From assembly GCA_964569015.1 (NCBI GenBank), contig CAZMSN010000028.1, forward strand, positions 1 to 26,000: a stretch of 26,000 nt of DNA, in the 5' to 3' direction. The position numbers and the translations under genes are program-made. The stretch is from CAYQEC01 sp964569015. Lineage in GTDB: Bacteria > Actinomycetota > Acidimicrobiia > Spongiisociales > UBA5794. Below are positions 23,161-26,000 of this stretch, piece by piece. The stretch's first letter is position 1; every line of letters begins with the position of its first letter. Under the pieces are notes generated by a model that did not search any database, was not told the origin of the DNA, and saw nothing but the letters and a program-made list of their open reading frames with translations.

Positions 23161-24528
23161 CTAGGGCACCACGAGGTCACGTGCCGCCGCGTTGTGTCGC
23201 TCGATGAGGTGCTCCACCTCGAGCGTTGTGAGGCGCCCTCCGGTGACCACCGGACGGCCGTGCACATAATTGACGTCCACCGTCACCGGCGCCGCCAGCA
23301 TCACCGCCGCCACCGGGTCGTGCAGTGCGCCGGCGTACTCGATGCGGTCGAGGTCGATGGCGACGAAGTCGGCGCACTTGCCGGCTTCGAGAGAACCGAG
23401 GTCGGGCCTGCCGAGCAGTTCGGCGCCACCCCGGGTGGCCATCTCGAGGGCGGTGCGGGCGGTGAGTAGCTCGCCTCCCCGCTGGTTCGGGGCGGCATCG
23501 ACCCTGGCGAGCAGCATCGCCTGGCGCGCCTCGGCGAGCAGGTGGCTGCCGTCGTTGCTGGCCGAGCCGTCTACGCCCAATCCCACCGCCACGCCGGCGG
23601 CGAGGTAGCGACGCACTGGGGCGATGCCCGAGCCGAGCCGCATGTTCGAAGAGGGGCAGTGGGCGATCCCGGTGCGGCTCGCCGCCATGCGGCCGATCTC
23701 GGCGTCGTCGACGAAGACACCGTGGGCGAACCACACGTCGTCGCCCACCCAATCGAGGTCCTCCGCCAGCTCAACGGGCCGCCGGCCGTGTGTTTCCAGG
23801 CAGAACGCCTCCTCGTCCATGGTCTCGGCGAGGTGGGTGTGGAGTCGCACTCCGAGGCTGCGGGCGAGCGCCGCCGATTCCCGCATGAGGTCGGGTGTGA
23901 CCGTGAACGGGGAACAGGGTGCGATTGCCACCTGCACCATCGATCCCGGCTCCGGGTCGTGGTAGGCCTCGATCACCCGCGCCGTGTCCTCGAGGATCGC
24001 CGACTCCTCCTCCACCACCGAGTCGGGGGGAAGGCCTCCCTTACTCTCACCGAGGCTCATGGAGCCGCGGGAGGCGTGGAGCCGGAGACCGACCGTGGCT
24101 GCCGCTTCGATCTCGTCATCGAGGCGGGCATCGTTGGGAAACAAGTAGAGATGATCGAAGGTGGTGGTGCAGCCCGACAGTGCCAGCTCAGCGAGGCCCA
24201 ACTTGGTCGAGATCGTGAGGTGCTCGGCCGTCATGCGAGCCCAGATCGGGTAGAGGGTCCGCAGCCAATCGAACAGCCCGACGTCCTGGGCTCCGGGAAC
24301 CGCCCGGGTGAGCGTCTGGTAGAGGTGGTGATGGGTGTTGATGAGGCCCGGCAGCACGATGTGCCCGGAGAGGTCGAGCACCTCGTCGGCGGTGTCGGGC
24401 AGCTCGTCGGTCGGGCCCACCTGGTCGATGAACCCGTCGACGGCGTGAAGGCCGCCGGCAGCGATCTCTTGCCTCGCCCCATCCATGGTGACGAGAACCT
24501 GGGCGTTCTTGACGAGCAGCGTGGTCAT
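23161..24528 (-). CDS. 8-oxoguanine-deaminase-like amidohydrolase
   Basis: The 455-residue product starts at ATG 24528; the frame upstream to 24564 has no support. 'GLINTHHHLYQTLTRAVPGAQ' gives the HxH metal ligands His66 and His68. Later come 'LHTHLAETMDEE' (His ligand), 'HCPSSNMRLGSG' (His) and 'GLGVDGSASND' (metal-bound Asp), the full mononuclear-zinc set of the amidohydrolase superfamily. 'DWLRTLYPIWARMT' and 'SGCTTTFDHLYLFPND' match the 8-oxoguanine deaminase/hydroxyatrazine hydrolase group. 8-oxoguanine deaminase yields urate and ammonia, which fits the xanthine dehydrogenase genes downstream. A guanine-deaminase-like or triazine-hydrolase activity is possible; substrate is inference. 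Confidence 0.82.
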   Translation of the reverse strand: MTTLLVKNAQVLVTMDGARQEIAAGGLHAVDGFIDQVGPTDELPDTADEVLDLSGHIVLPGLINTHHHLYQTLTRAVPGAQDVGLFDWLRTLYPIWARMTAEHLTISTKLGLAELALSGCTTTFDHLYLFPNDARLDDEIEAAATVGLRLHASRGSMSLGESKGGLPPDSVVEEESAILEDTARVIEAYHDPEPGSMVQVAIAPCSPFTVTPDLMRESAALARSLGVRLHTHLAETMDEEAFCLETHGRRPVELAEDLDWVGDDVWFAHGVFVDDAEIGRMAASRTGIAHCPSSNMRLGSGIAPVRRYLAAGVAVGLGVDGSASNDGSHLLAEARQAMLLARVDAAPNQRGGELLTARTALEMATRGGAELLGRPDLGSLEAGKCADFVAIDLDRIEYAGALHDPVAAVMLAAPVTVDVNYVHGRPVVTGGRLTTLEVEHLIERHNAAARDLVVP

Positions 24529-24550
24529 GGGGCTGAAACTAGCCGCGACC

Positions 24551-24628
24551 TCGCAGTGGCACACCCTCCCCGGCTGCGTCCACCCCGGATCACTCCATCC
24601 GCGTAGAGTTGGGCCATACGCACTGCGA
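24551..24628. promoter_or_regulatory. Spaced inverted repeat in the divergent intergenic region
   Basis: TCGCAGTG (24551-24558) and CACTGCGA (24621-24628) are exact reverse complements, 62 nt apart, between the start codons of the amidohydrolase (24528) and the SLH protein (24648). They may be two binding sites for one regulator. No clear -35/-10 pair was found for either gene. Confidence 0.3.
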
Positions 24629-24647
24629 GAGATCCGTGGGAGGTCGC

Positions 24648-25898
24648 ATGCTGGTTCGACGAGTTGGTTCTCTCTTCGTCGTTGTCGCCCTGGTTGTCGC
24701 CATCGTCCCTGCAGCCGCCGCGGCCAGCCGCTTCGTGGACGTCTCCGAGAGCAACATCTTCATCAACGACATCGAGTGGCTCGCCGACGCCGACATCACG
24801 CGCGGCTGCAACCCACCGGCCAACGACCGCTTCTGCCCTAAGGACTACGTCACCCGCGAGCAGATGGCCGCTTTCCTCGTCCGCGCCCTCAACCTCACCG
24901 ACGACGGGGGCGGCAACACCTTCATCGACGACAACGGCTCGATATTCGAAGACGACATCGCCAAACTCGCCGCAGCCGACATCACGCGCGGCTGCAACCC
25001 GCCGACCAACGACCGCTTCTGCCCCAAGGACTACGTCACCCGCGAGCAGATGGCCGCCTTCCTCGTCCGCGCCCTCAACCTCACCGACGACGGGGGCGGC
25101 AACACCTTCATCGACGACAACGGCTCGATATTCGAAGACGACATCGCCAAACTCGCCGCAGCCGACATCACGCGCGGCTGCAACCCGCCGACCAACGACC
25201 GCTTCTGCCCCAAGGACTACGTCACCCGCGAACAAATGGCCGCGTTCCTGCATCGGGCCCTCGACCCGGTCCCCACGATGGTGACCGGCCTCATTGCCAC
25301 GCTCTCGGGGGGAAGCGGCGAGATCGACGTCTCGTGGGATCCCAACCCGGAGAGCGACATCGACTACTACAACGTCTGGTTCTCCGAGCTGCCGGGCGAC
25401 ACCAAGACCCTGGTTCCTGAACCCTATTTCCAGGGCCCTGCCGTCAAGCCGTCGGGCCGCTGGTACATCATCGACTGGCCCCGGGATCTCACCGCCGGGG
25501 AGAGCTGCTATCAGATCAGCGCCGTCGACGCCATCGGCCAACAAGGGCCCCGGTCGATCGAAGACTGCTTCGACCCCGCCCCGGGCACGCCGAGCCAGGT
25601 GCAGGATGTGACCGTCGGGCTGGGTGGCGGGAGCGGCGAGGTGTACGTGTCGTGGACCCCGAATCCCGAAGGTGACATCTCCTTCTACAACGCCTCCTTC
25701 AGCGAGTTTCCCGGTGGGCCCTACACCTATGTGACGTCGGTCGACGGATCGGTCCGCGATGGCTCGAGTCGGGTCTACTTCATCGACTACCCGCGAGAGC
25801 AGACCGTCGGCAAGACGTGCTACGTGGTCACAGCAGTCGACTACAACGAGAAGGAGGGCGCGACCTCGACGGAAGCCTGCTTTGACCCGTTCGCATAG
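24648..25898 (+). CDS. Secreted protein with three SLH repeats and two FN3-like domains
   Basis: The start is ATG 24648 with GGGAGG 4 nt upstream; the longer frame from 24609 is rejected. The 416 residues begin with a Sec signal peptide (~1-26, cleavage near 'AAAAAS'). Three S-layer-homology repeats follow (~27-80, 92-142, 154-204), each with 'ADITRGCNPP.NDRFCPKDYVTREQMAAFL'-type sequence, where 'VTREQMA' matches the SLH consensus 'ITRAEFA' and two Cys flank the loop. Two FN3-like domains (~210-305 and ~310-416) start with 'GSGEIDVSWDPNPESDI' and 'GSGEVYVSWTPNPEGDI', each with a C-terminal Cys pair. SLH domains bind secondary cell-wall polymer, so the protein is probably anchored to the wall and displays the FN3 part. 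DNA of the SLH region is a near-identical tandem repeat. Confidence 0.87.
   Translation: MLVRRVGSLFVVVALVVAIVPAAAAASRFVDVSESNIFINDIEWLADADITRGCNPPANDRFCPKDYVTREQMAAFLVRALNLTDDGGGNTFIDDNGSIFEDDIAKLAAADITRGCNPPTNDRFCPKDYVTREQMAAFLVRALNLTDDGGGNTFIDDNGSIFEDDIAKLAAADITRGCNPPTNDRFCPKDYVTREQMAAFLHRALDPVPTMVTGLIATLSGGSGEIDVSWDPNPESDIDYYNVWFSELPGDTKTLVPEPYFQGPAVKPSGRWYIIDWPRDLTAGESCYQISAVDAIGQQGPRSIEDCFDPAPGTPSQVQDVTVGLGGGSGEVYVSWTPNPEGDISFYNASFSEFPGGPYTYVTSVDGSVRDGSSRVYFIDYPREQTVGKTCYVVTAVDYNEKEGATSTEACFDPFA
24789..25236 (+). repeat. 186-bp tandem repeat encoding SLH units (2.4 copies)
   Basis: Unit 1 (24789-24974) and unit 2 (24975-25160) differ at only 4 of 186 positions, all in the first half. 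A third, partial copy starts at 25161 and is identical to unit 2 for about 70 bases before diverging at 'CGCGAACAAATG'. Such identity at the DNA level points to recent duplication or gene conversion. Confidence 0.92.
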
Positions 25899-25927
25899 CC
25901 GGCCGTCATCTCGTCTCCTCTTCTCGA

Positions 25928-25992
25928 GGGGGGACCGGCGTACGAAGTGAGTCCACTCTTCTCGTCCCCCCTGGGATCCCGGGGGGACCGGC
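25928..25992 (+). repeat. Direct repeat GGGGGGACCGGC, two copies 53 bp apart
   Basis: GGGGGGACCGGC occurs at 25928-25939 and 25981-25992. Each copy is preceded at some distance by CTCTTCTCG (25919-25927 and 25956-25964) and followed by a CGAAG/CGAGG element. The window ends inside the pattern, so the number of copies is unknown. Confidence 0.5.
25964..25988 (+). terminator. Strong hairpin downstream of the SLH gene
   Basis: GTCCCCCC (25964-25971) pairs perfectly with GGGGGGAC (25981-25988) around a 9-nt loop, 66 nt after the stop codon. No T-run follows. It may terminate transcription or be part of a repeated element (see the direct repeats). Confidence 0.4.
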
Positions 25993-26000
25993 CAGCGAGG

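Noticed and set aside
19642..24528. Carbon monoxide dehydrogenase as the identity of the three-subunit enzyme
   Set aside because: The subunit order FAD, 2Fe-2S, Mo is shared with CO dehydrogenase, but the form I active-site loop is absent; an RGFG loop and a neighbouring purine deaminase favour a purine hydroxylase.

Overview
The window is GC-rich chromosomal DNA with dense, often overlapping genes (many ATGA or GTGA stop/start overlaps), frequent GTG starts and very long antisense open frames. This fits a high-GC Gram-positive (Actinomycetota). Surface-layer repeats carrying paired cysteines, and a Tad pilus locus with no secretin gene in view, make an Acidimicrobiia-like actinomycete plausible. 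That placement is inference; no rRNA or marker gene is present. A run of 100 Ns at 1985-2084 shows this is a scaffold from a draft or metagenomic assembly.

Layout. 1-1816: the 3' part of an L,D-transpeptidase-like protein, then a translationally coupled lipoprotein whose first codons contain a perfect 14-bp stem. 1817-2339: the gap and two gene remnants. 2377-3019: a divergent toxin/antitoxin-like pair around a promoter that overlaps inverted repeats. 3050-9834 (minus strand): a compact Tad/Flp pilus operon, in transcription order cpaB-like, tadZ, tadA, tadB, tadC, a small pilin candidate, two TadE-like pseudopilins and a TadG-like protein. 10113-12525: a SAM methyltransferase divergent from an asparagine-synthetase-like amide ligase with no N-terminal nucleophile cysteine. 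12544-13537: a nitroreductase and a single-domain response regulator.

13707-18860 (minus): a KimA-type APC permease with a long cytoplasmic tail and a P2A (Ca2+-type) P-ATPase, two ion transporters. 19022-24528 (minus): a purine-oxidation operon with an 8-oxoguanine-deaminase-like amidohydrolase, the FAD, 2Fe-2S and molybdopterin subunits of a xanthine-dehydrogenase-type enzyme, and a MocA-like cofactor nucleotidyltransferase. Deaminase and dehydrogenase would both deliver urate, and MocA would mature the molybdenum cofactor. 24648-25898 (plus): a secreted protein with three SLH repeats, encoded by near-identical 186-bp DNA units, and two FN3-like domains, followed by a strong hairpin and short direct repeats at the window edge.

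No tRNA, rRNA, CRISPR array, insertion sequence or phage module was seen. The least ordinary items are the Tad operon with its atypical small pilin and TadZ, the amide-ligase/methyltransferase pair, the divergent TA-like pair with its operator, and the hairpin inside the lipoprotein start.
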